A stretch of DNA of 64,000 nt from Scilla litardierei (taxonomy: Eukaryota; Streptophyta; Magnoliopsida; Asparagales; Asparagaceae). Where the stretch lies: the NCBI GenBank assembly GCA_030789695.1, contig CM061138.1:12658214-12722213 (forward strand). The letters run 5' to 3'. Each line of letters opens with the position of its first letter. Positions within the stretch are counted from its first letter, which is position 1. Shown here piece by piece: positions 21,522-33,504 of this stretch. Under the pieces are notes generated by a model. The model was given only the letters and a program-made list of their open reading frames with translations, did not search any database and was not told the DNA's origin. The translations under genes and the position numbers were made by a program.

Positions 21522-22233
21522 TAAGGGTGGCAATTTTCGGCCCGGCACGATAAGACCGTGCCTGGGCCAACAATTTTGGCCCGAAATCCTTATCGGACCG
21601 GGCCGGCCCGGCCCGGTTCATTTTCGGGCCGGACCCGGGCCAAGCTTTTCAGCCCATGGGCGGCACGTCACGGCACGAAAAGCATTTGATCGTCCCACTT
21701 TAATTTGACTACACACTGATCTAAAGCGGATTTCAGTAATGTGCATTCATTTATGGTGTTGAGTCCAATGTCATGAATCTTATCAGATCAAGGTCCAAAT
21801 ATCATAAATTTTAACAACTTCCCGCCAGTGCCAACTTTGATGTCTTCGGATCTTGGGGGTCGATCTCAGTTTCCGAGAAGAGACAAAGAACCACCAAACA
21901 TGTTACTTCATCATGCCAAATAAATGAAACAATGTAGGACACTTTACCTTATGCAACCCACTTAATCCTCTTCTTTCGTGCTCTATTTTGATGTATCTTT
22001 AAGCATATGAGACAAGTTTGTGTTTAAATATATGATAAAATATTGTCACAATACATAATTCATTCAACCCTATCGGACCGGGCCGGACGGCCCGAATTTT
22101 TATCGGACCGTGCCCGGGCCTCCTCGGAATGGCCCGAAGTCTTATCGGGTCGGGCCGGCCCAGTCCTTTAAGAAAATCGGACCGGACCGGCACGGCCCGA
22201 TTAGACCGGGCCGGCCCGAATTGCCACCCCTGA
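21522..22233. mobile_element. hAT-like non-autonomous element, 712 bp
   Basis: Ends are TAAGGGTGGCAATT and AATTGCCACCCCTGA, matching the T(A/C)GGGGTGGCAA ends common in plant hAT elements. Flanking octamers ATCTCATC (21514-21521) and TTCTCATC (22234-22241) agree at seven of eight positions. Subterminal regions on both sides are arrays of GGCCCGGCACG / CGGGCCGGCCCG words; the centre (about 21670-22060) is AT-rich. No transposase. Confidence 0.65.
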
Positions 22234-22241
22234 TTCTCATC

Positions 22242-25200
22242 CGTTAACTTTCATGTGAAAAGAAAGAGAATCAAGGGAAGAAGGTTTCACATTGGTTTAA
22301 AAATATTATTCGAAAGTAAAGAGAGTTGCACCTCATATTTTTATGGTTTCACCCCAACTCTGAACTAACCGCATTCAACTCTTAGCATTTATTAAATTTT
22401 CATCCTGGACCTCACCTCTCTCTCTGCTTATTTTCTCTTAATTTCACCGCAAATCACCCCCCTTGCTCTGTCTCAAAATCATTTCTGTTGCTTGCTCAGT
22501 TTGATCTCACTTCGGTGAGCTTCTCCGCAATGATCTGTTACTCGCCGCTTCCCGGCCGCAGCCTGCCCGCTCGTCCCCCCGATGGCTACTTCAGGTATTG
22601 TTTTTACAAGTTTGTATTTTTTAGTGAACTCAATTTGTTCGGTGAGGACGAAGAATGGGTATTTGTGTGGGATCCAACGGGTGAAGAGAGGAATAGCTGG
22701 AGGAAATGGAGTAGCTCGATTTCCGTGTCTATGGCGTTTCTAGGTGCCGATTCGTGACGATATTGGGAGTGACTGAGTCTCTAATAATGACTTTTATGTT
22801 GTGCTTCCTCAAGGTAACTCATTATCACAACAAGTTGTAGACCAACTATTTGTTAATTGTCTTCAATGGCGAGTAATTCAGAATGGGGGCAACCTGGTGG
22901 GCACCGGATGCTAGAAATTTATTGTTATAAGGTTTGACAGTGAAACCTGTGTAACATTCATTCATGACGTGTCCTTCCTTTTAACAAAATATCGTAGGTT
23001 TGAAAGTTAAACTAGTCCGACATGAATAACAATGTCAGTTATGTGAAATAAAACTTTGGTCTACCATATGCATTACATCTTATATATTTCCTTATTGTAT
23101 ATCATCTTCGATCAGGGTCTCATTCTCCATGGAAAAAAATTTCAAACTTCTCTCTATTGATGATACATTTCATATTGCCCAACAATCATTCATGATCCTT
23201 CTTTGTGCATCTAGAGTTTGGAATTCTGCTAGCACAACATCAACAACTAAATAGGTTAAACTGATGTTTATTTTGTAGCTTGTCATGACCCTGTGCATTA
23301 GCGATGCACATTGTATTTTTCTTATGACATACCAGCTAGCACAACATCATCAACTAAATATGTGAAACTGTTCTGTAGCTTGTCATGAACTAGTGCATTA
23401 GCGCTGCACATTGTTTTTTTCTTATGACATGCCCGCTTAACTTTTACATCAGGATCGTAATATGCGTTGATAGCTGGCACAAACAGACATGTTACATAGC
23501 AAACGCTCAATACCGGTAGATGTTGGTGAAATTTTTCTTTTAGTTCAAATTTATGTTAGAAATCATTGCAACAATAGTATGAAAAAAAATAGGAAGCCTC
23601 TTGTTTTGAAATAAAATTTTGCAATTGTTTCCAACTTTTGAACCATGAAGATCAGTGTCTGATTTCTTATTTAGTACATATGCATACATTTTCTATATTG
23701 ACACCTCTCTTATATGACATTTTTTTTTACAAATGCATATCATTCTGAAGAATACTATTTCTTCTAGCTAGTATGAACTCTGAACTAGCTTGCATAATAT
23801 ATCAGTCATATTGTTAGAGAAAATATATGTTCTTGTTATTCCTCTCCATTCCAACAGCAGGTTTAGGTGAATTTTGTTGCATATATCAATATTCATGAGG
23901 ATGCTGTTGCTACAAGGCTCAGGGCTATATGACAGGGATGGTGAATTCGATTGACATACATCCTTCACGGAAGCACGTTTGATTAGTATGCCTGATTTTT
24001 AATCTTTTACCAGAAACTATGTGCTACATCTTTGGATTGGCTTCCCACCTGTCCCCAGCATTTACTTAACTAATCAAAGAAATGCATATATTACCTGATA
24101 TTCTTTGTCATGGAAGAAATCAAAATAAGAATAATACACTTCTTGTCCTTTTTCATATTACATATATGATTTGTATTGTGCATACACCTAGTAAAAAGAA
24201 AGATAGTCTATTAATATGAAATATTTACATCATTGTAAAAATCCTTCCTTTTATGTTTTAAATTCATTCAGTATCACATTGCCAACTATTGAAATAAATT
24301 TACAATTACATGTATCCATACAAGATCCAATTTATTCATCTGCTGTTATCATTTTATATCTAGGTAACTAAGTCATTTCAAAACTATTGCATCAAGCAAA
24401 TAAATAAAGTTGTGCATTGTGAACAAGATTTTGGGCACGTACAATTCTTTGCAATCTGTTAATTTACAAGAACATGGTTTCTTAGAGTTGAATTCCTAAT
24501 TTCATCAACTTTTTTGTGTTGCTTGGGAACAAAATATTTTATCAATTGTTGTTGGTTTGCTATTGTTTTAGGTCGGTGCAAATGTTGTGTGTGGTCACTC
24601 TATGCTTTGAGAAAGCATACTAAAATCACCTTGGGAAAGTTTGCCATTTTTTTTATACTCTGCACCTTGTGTATTGCTGTCCATACATGGCATGTGCTAA
24701 ATATTAATGATGATGTATGCCTGAATACAAATTTTTTGGTTAATTGGGTATACAACTGGAGAGTCAATGAGAGCTTTCAAACATCCAATTTTTGATGACC
24801 ACCTTTTGAATGCATCAAGTGCTGGGAATGTTGGAATTTGTTGGGAGAGCAATGTATCATAACTGGATTGCCAAGCTTTCCTCTAGAGGTTGACCAGGTT
24901 GATTGAGTAATGTATCAGAGCTGGAGTAATATATTATATCTGGTTTGAGTAATATATCAAAATTTGGAGCCCACAGTTCAACCATTCCTACAGAGATTGA
25001 CAAGCCTGACAAGCATCAAGTTATGGGAATGTATCATAGTTATGGGTGAACAATGAATCATATTTCTGGGAATGTATCAAATACATCAAGTTCTATCAAT
25101 GTATCAAATTTTGGAGCACACAATCTTATTAAAATTGGCTGTTATATTTATGTCAAAACTTTGTAGACCATAGTTCAAACATTCATGAGATTTAAATCCA

Positions 25201-25599
25201 TGTATGTTATATGGTATATGTATGTCAACATCCATGTATCAAAATTGGATGTTATATGTTCTATGTATGTCAAAATCCATTTATCAAAATACATGCATCA
25301 AAATCCATGTTTTATCAACTTGACGTGCTCAAAATTTATCATGTTGCAATGTATACTATGTTCTCGCAATGTATACAGGGACATAGTAAACATGATGTGC
25401 TCAAAATTCCCTAGGTTTTGGAATGGTCATATTTATGGAATTATAGTTCTAGTCTATGCTTATGGAAATTGTTCTGGAAATTTTGAGCAGCTCTACAGTT
25501 CTAATCTATGTTTCTGGAATTATAGCTCTGCTCTATTATAGTTCTACTCTATGGTTCTCAAAATTGCTGGAGGTAAACTTGCACACACACACACACACA
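22242..25599. other. Gene-poor AT-rich stretch
   Basis: No complete gene seen. At 22530-22594 a short frame MICYSPLPGRSLPARPPDGY ends at a good donor (TTCAG|GTATTG) after a pyrimidine-rich leader, and might be an orphan first exon; no following exon was found. 24880-25400 contains many GTATCAAA / AATGTATCA words. A tandem duplication lies at 23228-23436. A (CA)n run ends at 25600. Confidence 0.35.
23228..23436. repeat. Tandem duplication, period about 107 bp
   Basis: GCTAGCACAACATCA, AACTAAATA, CTTGTCATGA, GTGCATTAGCG and CTTATGACAT occur in the same order at 23228-23334 and 23335-23436, with a short deletion in the second copy. Confidence 0.75.
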
Positions 25600-25947
25600 C
25601 TAGTTATAACCCGTGCCCTCGGGCACGGTTCATTTAAAATCTTTGTTTCCCAAAAAATTATTCATCCTACAAAATTTTGGGACATATAATAGTCCACTTC
25701 ACAATTTAAAAGAACAAAAATTTTACGGGCGCCTTCGGCGCGGGCGCATAATTAATTCTTTCTCATAAGTAATTCCACTATTATCTCAAGTCTCAACCCT
25801 CATAATTAATTTTGGTTTTCCCAAACACTCATCTCAACCTTTCTTTTATCAAGATTAAATTCTAGACATTTTTCAATCAACCTATTTATACATCAGTTTG
25901 TCCTAGTCAGCACGGCAATTCAAAAAAGCCCTCAAATGTAATATAGA
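25600..25947 (-). mobile_element. Non-autonomous Helitron, 348 bp, second of a head-to-tail pair
   Basis: On the minus strand it starts TCTATATTACATTTGA on the base after the CTAG end of its neighbour, and ends with the hairpin CCGTGCCCGAGGGCACGG followed by GTTATAACTAG. The base after the end is T. The insertion sits at the end of a (CA)n run. The hairpin plus CTAG end is the clearest Helitron terminus in the window. Confidence 0.75.
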
Positions 25948-26938
25948 CTAGTCATAAACCGTGCATGCGAGCACGGTTCATTTAAGATTTCCCCCGTGAA
26001 ATTTTTGTTCCCCAAAAAATTATTTCCACGGCCAAAATTGCGCGAAACAATAAATTAGCGTAAAAATATATAACGGCGTGGGCGCCTTCGGCGTGTAACA
26101 CCAAATTCGGTATAGAACAACAAATTCGGCACAGGCACCTTTGTTGCGGAACAACAAATTAGCGTAAAAAATTTAGCGGGCGTCAGGCGCCTTCGGCGCG
26201 GGTGCCAAATTTGTTATACGCTGAATTTGTTGTTCTGCGCCAAAGATGCCCGCGCCGAATTTGTTGTTCTGCATCGAAGGCGCTTGTGCCGCTAAATATT
26301 TTTACGCTAATTTGTTGTTCCGCGTAATTTTGGCTGTGGAAATAATTTTTTGGGAACAAAAATTTCGCAGGGAAAACTCTTAAATGAACCGTGCCTGCGG
26401 CACGGGCGCCTTTGGTGCGAAACAACAAATTAGCGTAAAAATATTTAGCTGCACGGGCGTCGTTGGTGCAGAGCAACAAATTTGGCGCATGCGCATTTGG
26501 CACGGAACAACAAATTCGCATAAAAAATTAGTGAGCGCATTCGGCATGGAACAATAATTCGGCGCGTGAAATTACTCTCATCTTGTTGCCACATGCATCG
26601 AAGAGACGGTGGGCCCCGTGTTGAGGGAGAGATCATTCGATCTGCTGCAACATTCGATCTGCTGCAGTAAGTGCAAGTTAAAGTTTTTTTCTCAAATGCA
26701 TTAATTGCGTGCACTCTGCTATTCCCCATAAACTTTTATTACCCAAAAATTTTCATTTCCCCAGAAACTTTTATTTCCCCAAAATTGTTTTTCCCTCCAA
26801 AATTTTCCACAAAATCTCATCTCAACCATTCATTCTTCAAGATTAAATCTCAGCCATTTTTCTATCAAACCTTTTGTCCTAGTCAGCTTGTCATATTCAG
26901 GCCTAGGATTCAAAAACAGTTGTCAAATGTAATATAGA
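25948..26938 (-). mobile_element. Non-autonomous Helitron, 991 bp, first of a head-to-tail pair
   Basis: Minus strand start TCTATATTACATTTGACAAC preceded by A; 3' end hairpin CCGTGCTCGCATGCACGG then TTTATGACTAG. The interior has many copies of AACAACAAATTAGCGTAAAAA alternating with GCGCCTTCGGCGCGGGCG words, the same modules as the 14049-15315 pair. No Rep/helicase coding sequence. Confidence 0.75.
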
Positions 26939-27440
26939 TATATATTATATCAAAACTCTGTGCTGCCATATCATAGTTTTTACTATCAAGGGCTCCATAC
27001 TTGCATTCATGCTAGAAAAATATAATGTACTGCTTGTGTATACCCATCATATACTTGAAACCTATAAATTGATCCTTTTCCTATAACACATGGTAAAATC
27101 AAAAATGGATTCCATTCAATCCACAGGTACAAATACAGGACAATTACTTGAAATAAAGTGATTTATATGGAATTTGTGAAACAACGTGGATGAAACCGAA
27201 CAGAACACAAAAACAAACATAGCAATCATCCAATGATGACTTCTAAAAAATGCCTCCAAGAAATCATACTCCAATTCCAAAAAATAGGCTAAGTGTTACA
27301 TTGACACATTGACACGGCCCATATCTTATTATTCATGCCAGCTCAAAACTGAAATATGTAATAACATATGTTAAAAAGTCCAAACAACATAAATTATTTC
27401 ATAAGTTGATCATTCACTGCAAAATAAAATTCTTATACAA
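26939..27440. other. AT-rich DNA downstream of the MULE pseudogene
   Basis: Nothing recognised. It may contain the 3' untranslated part and terminal inverted repeat of the MULE, but no inverted-repeat partner was identified by eye. Confidence 0.35.
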
Positions 27441-28806
27441 TTAGTCAATAGCTATAATTATCCCCTTTGTTGCCACTTTATTACCAATGAGTTCCTTGAA
27501 ATCTTGAATTTGTGCATTGTATGAAACTTCCCATCCATGTGCACACGGATGTCTGTATCGATACCAATAACCCGCAACTGTAGGCATTGGATGTCTGTTA
27601 GTAAGAAGAACTTCGACGGAGTGATCACCATTAATGAAACCAATTGCAATATGACCTCTAGAAGCTAGAGGTTCTGGCACTGCTCTAAGAGGTAAAAAGG
27701 TCAGGCGCTGTATTGAAGATATGGAGATCAAAATGAATGAGTAACAAGAAGCAATAATATGACCCATGCAAGGCATTGTTCATCCAGTATTGATATGAAG
27801 GATTAATATCCACATAAGCCAGTGTTGTTTTTATTTCTTTAAATCGCTCTTCACCATACATTCCAAAACAATCCTTGTGATGTAAATTTAAGTCACGGCT
27901 GCGGTCAATTCTGACTTTGCCCGACATATCTTTGCCCATTCTAAGCAAAGCTGCTATGGCTCTAAAGCCACAATTTCAATCTGCTTTTACATCTATTATA
28001 TTTCGAATGTATGGCCACACCTCAATAGGAAATTGGATAGAATATTTGTCGAGTGTTGATGACATTTTCCCCATCACCTTATCTTTTTGCTTCCTCTTCA
28101 ATGACATAATGGATTTAGTTGGGAGTGACTTGTTGGCTTCAATGGATAATACATGTTCAAACATACCAGGTTCACGGCATGTTGAAGTTTATATCCTTCC
28201 TTTTTGCTTTTTCTTTAGTGCAACCTTCACCATCACCTTTTCCGTTGGCTCGTAAGAGAAGTGACTTCTGGACTTGAAATTTCTTTTACCTTTCGCATAA
28301 AGATAACTTTACTTGCATCATCCACATGCTTAAATTGCAACAGAATTTCGTGCAACTAGGCAATGAAAGAAAAAGGCATCTTTCAACCATGTAACTCGAC
28401 CATCATTTGTAGACTTCATGTTAAGTTTCCTCTAATGAGAATGTATGCTAGAAAAGATATTGGGCGACCCTCATGTTTAAATTGTGCAATGTCACGAGCA
28501 CACAGTAGTCCATGTATACGGTGAATGACACATCGACATACTTTTGTTTCCACCCCAATAGATTCTGATTTCATCAACTAAAGTAAAAATATATTCAAGC
28601 ATTCCGTTAGATAAATCCTCTTAGCTCCTTGAAAATGACATGATTGAACTAATGTTGCACATATTTAAACTCATCTCAAATGATGTTATGATCTCAATAT
28701 GTTGGAGTTCGAGCATATGATGTTATGATCTCAGTATGTTGGAGCTCGAGCATAGCATGAATGGATGTCCATGTGGTATCAAAATTGCTAGTTGATGTGC
28801 ATAAAT
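27441..28806 (-). pseudogene. MULE transposase, 3' half: SWIM finger and OTU-like protease
   Basis: Continues the transposase begun at 42430-41201 after removal of the Sirevirus. In order on the minus strand: TSNFDTTWTSIHAMLELQHT (28780-28710), a degenerate SWIM zinc-finger part with HTHGLLCARDIAQFKHEGRP across two frames (about 28530-28460), a linker, and an OTU-type cysteine protease (about 28000-27450) with NCGFRAIAALLRMGKDMSGK, ERFKEIKTTLAYV and GFINGDHSVEVLL. A TGA stands where the glycine of the expected DGNCGFRA motif should be, and several other stops and shifts exist. Transposases fused to an OTU domain occur among plant Mutator-like elements related to FAR1/FHY3. The copy cannot be functional. 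Confidence 0.75.
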
Positions 28807-30547
28807 TGTAATGCCCTACCAGCTACTGCACAAGTACTAGAGGGGGGGTGAATAGTACTTTAAAATAATAAGGCGTATAATTCCAAATTAAATTGCACAC
28901 AACTACCAAATCAATTTGCGGAAGCTTAAATTGAATGACAACAATGAAATTAACAATGCTAACAAACGAAGTTAATGGGTTCGGATCCACCCAAGTCTCC
29001 CCGACTTGTTCCCGGTGATCCTACGTCCCAACCACCCGGATCCCCTCCGGATACTTGAGTTAGAAACCCTAACTCAAGATTTCCACTATGAATATCTTGT
29101 GAAAAACCTTCACAAGATCAAATCATACATGCAATGGCAAAGTGAATCCCACAACCCGGGATCACAACTTTCTCTCACAACCGAGAGAGCCAATAAGCAA
29201 TATAAAGAGTTTATATGAAATAAATACTCTTACCACAAAATCCTATACCTTGAGTTTTTCTTACCCAATAGGTGGAATGAAGGATTTGAGGAAGATGAAG
29301 TCACCAAGCCCTAGCACCAAGGAAATGAGCAGCAATGGGTGCCTAGGGAAGAGTTGGAGACTTGGATCAAGCAATAGCTTGAAGAGCTCACCAAGAACAA
29401 GCTTCTCTCTAGATCTAGAAATGAGAGAGAATGGGTTTCTTGTGAGGAAGAGAGCTTTAGATTTGAGGGAGAATAGCTATCTCTTTAGAACTCTATGAAT
29501 CTCTTAATGGCAGCTCTCTCCTAGGTAGAAATGACCTAGGTTCGTATTTATAGGGTCCCATAAAAACAAGTTAGGTCAATCTCCAACGGAAAGAAATCTG
29601 TGTGAATTAGTCGGTCAAAGAACATTCACTGACCGACTAGTTCATCAACTAGTCGGTCAGTCACAAAGCATGGACCGACTAAGAGCAGAACTGAGAAGAG
29701 ATAGAATTTCAGACCTAGAAAACTAGTCGATCCAAGAACACTGTCTGACCGACTAGTTTCACAACTAGTCGGTCATCCAATGAACGTAGACCGACTAAGA
29801 GGCAAAACAACATAGTCTGAAGGCAAATTTACTTAGTCGGTCCAAGAACAAAAGTTGACCGACTAGACTGTCAACTAGTCGGTCATCAAATGTTCTTAGA
29901 CCGACTAACGGTAAACAGTAGCTTAGGAGAAATTTGGCATGTACAGTAAATCACAACTAGTCGGTCAAAGAAGCATCACTGACCGACTAGTTCACAAACT
30001 AGTCGGTCGGTGAGTCAACGTAGACCGACTAACTGTAAACAGTAAAGAACAAAGATTTAACTGACTGAAACTAGTCGGTCCAAGAACAGTGGCCGACCGA
30101 CTAGATCACCATCTAGTCGGTCAGTACTTGTTCTTGTACCAACTAACATGCACAACAAAGTCCGAATCGAAGCGCGACGCTTCGAGGAAGATAGAGTGAA
30201 CTTGTGCAAGAATCCTAGAGCTACGAAATGAGCGAAATGAAGATAGAAACGTAAGATATACTCAAGGCTTAACATTCTATCAATCGAAACTAAAAGACTA
30301 TAAATAAAACCTTAATAAACGGTCTTTGAGAGCTTCGATTGAATCTTCATTACTTCCAAAGCGTTGTAAGAGCTTCAACGAAGCTTTAGGCTTGAATACG
30401 AGATTTTGGAAGTGTTGAGATGTCGCTTTGAATATTCTCGTGAAATTGGCGACGATCTCCAATACTGCGCTCACAAATTGTAAGTTCATGAATTATTTAT
30501 GTTTGCTCATCATCCAAAACCAAATCCGGGGAGTCCAATATTCAACA
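28807..30547 (-). repeat. Sirevirus 3' LTR
   Basis: 1741 bp. In element orientation it starts TGTTGAATATTGG and ends GGGCATTACA. Same length as the 5' LTR, and short reading frames inside both copies are identical at protein level. Its TATA box is at 29544-29552 (minus) and its palindrome array at 29608-30147. Confidence 0.97.
29608..30147 (-). repeat. Palindrome array in U3 of the 3' LTR
   Basis: About ten arm pairs TAGTCGGTC...GACCGACTA, each pair able to form a short hairpin with a 12-20 nt loop, separated by 20-60 bp. The array starts about 55 bp upstream (element orientation) of the TATA box. Palindromes in the cis-regulatory part of LTRs are described for maize Sireviruses. Confidence 0.9.
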
Positions 30548-30846
30548 TTCTCCCCCTTTTTGGTGATGACAAACCAACATAAATGATAATCAAAGATAAT
30601 AATTCAAATGTAAAATACTTACTCCCCCTGCATTGATGACACGTTAATTCCAAAATGAATATAGATGAATTGCATCAATCAGACGAGTAAGATAAATAAA
30701 GTGAATTTATTTTTGAAATATCGGATTTTGAAAATCCTTATTTGTATCTTAACTCCCCCTGAATCTAACATATCAAACTAGATTCTTGGAAATTGAGTTA
30801 AATTTTTCATTTGCGCCTATTTATTATCATTATCTCTCCCCCTTTG
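30548..30846 (-). promoter_or_regulatory. Polypurine tract and three additional PPT-like copies
   Basis: In element orientation AAAAAGGGGGAGAA abuts the 3' LTR (30548-30562) and is the plus-strand primer. Three similar tracts lie upstream: CAGGGGGAGT (30621-30630), AGGGGGAGTT (30751-30760) and AAAGGGGGAGAG (30833-30844). Multiple PPT-like tracts are a known Sirevirus trait. Confidence 0.8.
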
Positions 30847-31504
30847 GCATTATCCCAAAAATGGGGGGCATACAACGACAACAATTAGGAAATGTAAAAT
30901 CCAACATCGGGAGTCGTAGACAAAGACAATGGACCAACTTGACACCAAGGGAAAGATGTGGGAATCAAAACAAGGTGTGTCAAATTTTCCATTATCAATA
31001 AAAATCAACGATAATCAAAATCATCAAAAATACCAAATAATTATTCATTTCTTGAATAAAGAAACATACTCTTCAATATTCAATATTCTTGGTTAAATTT
31101 GTGCATGGAAAACAATTCTATACAATTATAGAATTTAAATCTATTTAACCAAGTTTTCATGCGTCGATTCGATATCACATTTCAAATTTATTCATCGAAT
31201 ATTAAAATTTGCACGACGAATAAAAGATAAAGTACATCCATAAAAAAAATATCACGTCGAATATATGAGATACATCATATCAAGTGCTACATATCATCAA
31301 AAAGAAATACATCAACATCACTGATACAATATACCCATCAAAAAGGAAATACATCATCATCATCATCATCGAAATAAATACAACAACAGCGACGTCATCA
31401 AAAGTACATCAAAACATAAAAACCCTCATACCCTATCCTAACCCAGAATACTCTCGCTAAGATATATCATCCAAAGCGTATATGGAGAGTCCTCGGAGCA
31501 ACGA

Positions 31505-33237
31505 TCACGAGGAGGAGGCAGGATCTGCAGCGTCCGTGGGTCCAGTCGACGGAGTGGACTCAGGATCTGCAGGGAGAAGAGGCGTCTCAACAGATTGAAT
31601 CGACGGGGCAGGAGTCGAGATCTCAGCAACAGGCTCAACAGCAGCAAGAGTCTCGACAGAAGCAGCAGCAGCAGATACATGAGCAGGCTCGGAAACTGGG
31701 TCAGCAGCAGGCACAGAAGGCTGAAGAGCTGCAGCAGATGGCTCTGGAACACCGGAAGAGGTGGCAATTCCAGGAGCAGAAGTGGAAGTACCAGCAGCAG
31801 CAGTACCAGCAGAAGTGCCCTCGGGGGCACGAGTCGAAGCACGACAGAGCTCCTCAATGTCCTCCTCAGCCATCTCATCAAACTCCTCATCCTCAGACAC
31901 GGAAGGAGGAAGCTCAACACCCATCAGACGAGCCATACGGCAGACTACCTCCTCGGTACGAGCCAAGCGGGACTCGTGACGACGAAGTATCCGTAGGACT
32001 TCATCCAGGGAGGCAGAAGGAGCAGCAGAGGCACTGGCAGAGGCAGTGACAGACGCAGAAGGTGTCGTCCTCTGAACGTGACGAAGCGCTGCCAGAGATT
32101 TCTTGACAGCCGTCGCATTCAGGGGAGGACCAAGGGGACGCTCATCGTCACGAGGCAATGTGACACGAAAATGACGAAACACGAGGGTCAACATGCAAGG
32201 AAATGGGATATGAGCCGATTTAGTGGACTTTCGAATACACTCGAAAGAGTCAATCTTATCGAGTATAATTCGAGCCCAATTAATCGAGCTCCCCATGAAG
32301 ATCGCATAGATAAGCTTCAAAAATGGCTGGGATGGTAAAGATGAGGAGCCGTACTTGGGAAGCAAGCACGACTTCAGAATCAGATTTAGGACCCATGCAT
32401 TTGGCTTGAAGGATTTAGATGGCACGCCAATCATGGCAGGAGGAATCTGATGGAAAATCTCTGAAAGGATGGTCTGATCAAGAGAAGAAATGTCATCTAC
32501 CGAGATATCAGAAGGAAGAAGGCCAGACGAAGAGATACCCAAAATCTCTCCTAAGATTTCCGCAGTGAGGACTATAGGAGTCCCCAAAACGGTCGTCTCA
32601 ACAGAGTGGGTCTCATCGTACTGACCCCGGATCCTATTAGCATAGAAAAGCTTCACTAATCTAGGGTAGGGGTGAGGATTCGCCTTCGGGTCATATCGAA
32701 GGTAATCGAGAAGACCCGACGACGACAGAAGATCAGCTAACCCTATGAAGTCGCTAAACTGGACGAAATGCTCCAGAAGCAGCGGGCAATGTTCGATACG
32801 GTTATATGCCGCGAGACACAAAGGGTCATCGCGACATAAGGAAATATCGACACCGCCCACCGGCAACGGACCCTTTCCCTTAGGCTTACGGGTAGACGAA
32901 CGAGGGTGGGTGCTAGACTCGGGAGGAATAGGAGGAGTGGGTTCCCTATGAGTCTCTGTCTCGGGGTTATACTCCGTATCGGAATCGGTAGGAGTATGGA
33001 ACGAAGAAGGAGAGGCAAGAGATTTGGCCTTTGGCTTAGGTTGGGCTTGGGTTTGGGTTGACCTCTAGGTTTAGCGGTTGTCGTCCTCTTCTTCTTGAGA
33101 GGAGGCGAAGACGACGAAGGATGGGTGGTCTTGGCTCTACGCTTCGGAGGGGTTGGGTGCTCGGGGTCCGAAGAGATTGGATCAACGGTCATCGGAGAGG
33201 GACCAGAGGAAGTGATCGGAATGCGTGTTCTTGCCAT
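31505..33237 (-). pseudogene. Sirevirus env-like / plant-transposon-domain ORF with one frameshift
   Basis: Extra ORF downstream of pol. The N-terminus MARTRIPITSSGPSP (from 33237) is basic and proline-rich; after a one-base shift in a CCCAA-type low-complexity tract (about 33031-33062) the frame continues through RSSTRKPKGKGPLPVGG into the conserved part with RYDPKANPHPYPRLVKLFYA, LTAEILGEILGI and KPNAWVLNLILKSC. This is the domain annotated as putative plant transposon protein in many Sirevirus env-like ORFs. An arginine-rich segment (RILRRHESRLARTEE) and an acidic then Ala/Ser/Pro-rich C-terminal tail follow, ending at 31505. No signal peptide or membrane segment is obvious. Function unknown. 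The shift could be real or a base-call error. Confidence 0.75.
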
Positions 33238-33504
33238 AGTCGAAGCAAGACACGAGATCAAATCAACGAATCCTAGCACAACCCTAGGAAATCCGAAACC
33301 CTAGAGGAAGAGATTTAGAACCCTAGGCAGAGAAACCTAACCCTATACTGAAAAAGGAACCCTAGATAGGAGAGGGAGGAGGAAGGTTTACCCTAGGAGG
33401 AAGAACGACGGCCGGCGACGGCGGAGATGATCGGAATGAGGCCGGAAATCGATCGGAAGTGGAAGGGTCGGGGTTTTGAGCTGGAGGAGAAAGAGGGTTT
33501 CGAT

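Noticed and set aside
22488..22757. Plus-strand frame of 89 codons after a leader-like sequence
   Set aside because: Only the first part up to the donor at 22594 could be an exon; no partner exons were found, so no gene is called.
29006..29498. Two small frames repeated exactly at 39654-40146
   Set aside because: They lie in the LTRs on the strand opposite to transcription and are duplicated only because the LTRs are.
29608..30147. Regularly spaced palindromic repeats that could suggest a CRISPR array
   Set aside because: They lie in U3 of an LTR retrotransposon in a plant nuclear genome, spacers are irregular and there are no cas genes; the array is duplicated exactly in both LTRs.
31595..32049. 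Plus-strand Gln/Ser-rich frames opposite the env-like ORF
   Set aside because: Antisense shadows of the Ala/Ser/Pro-rich tail of the env-like protein.
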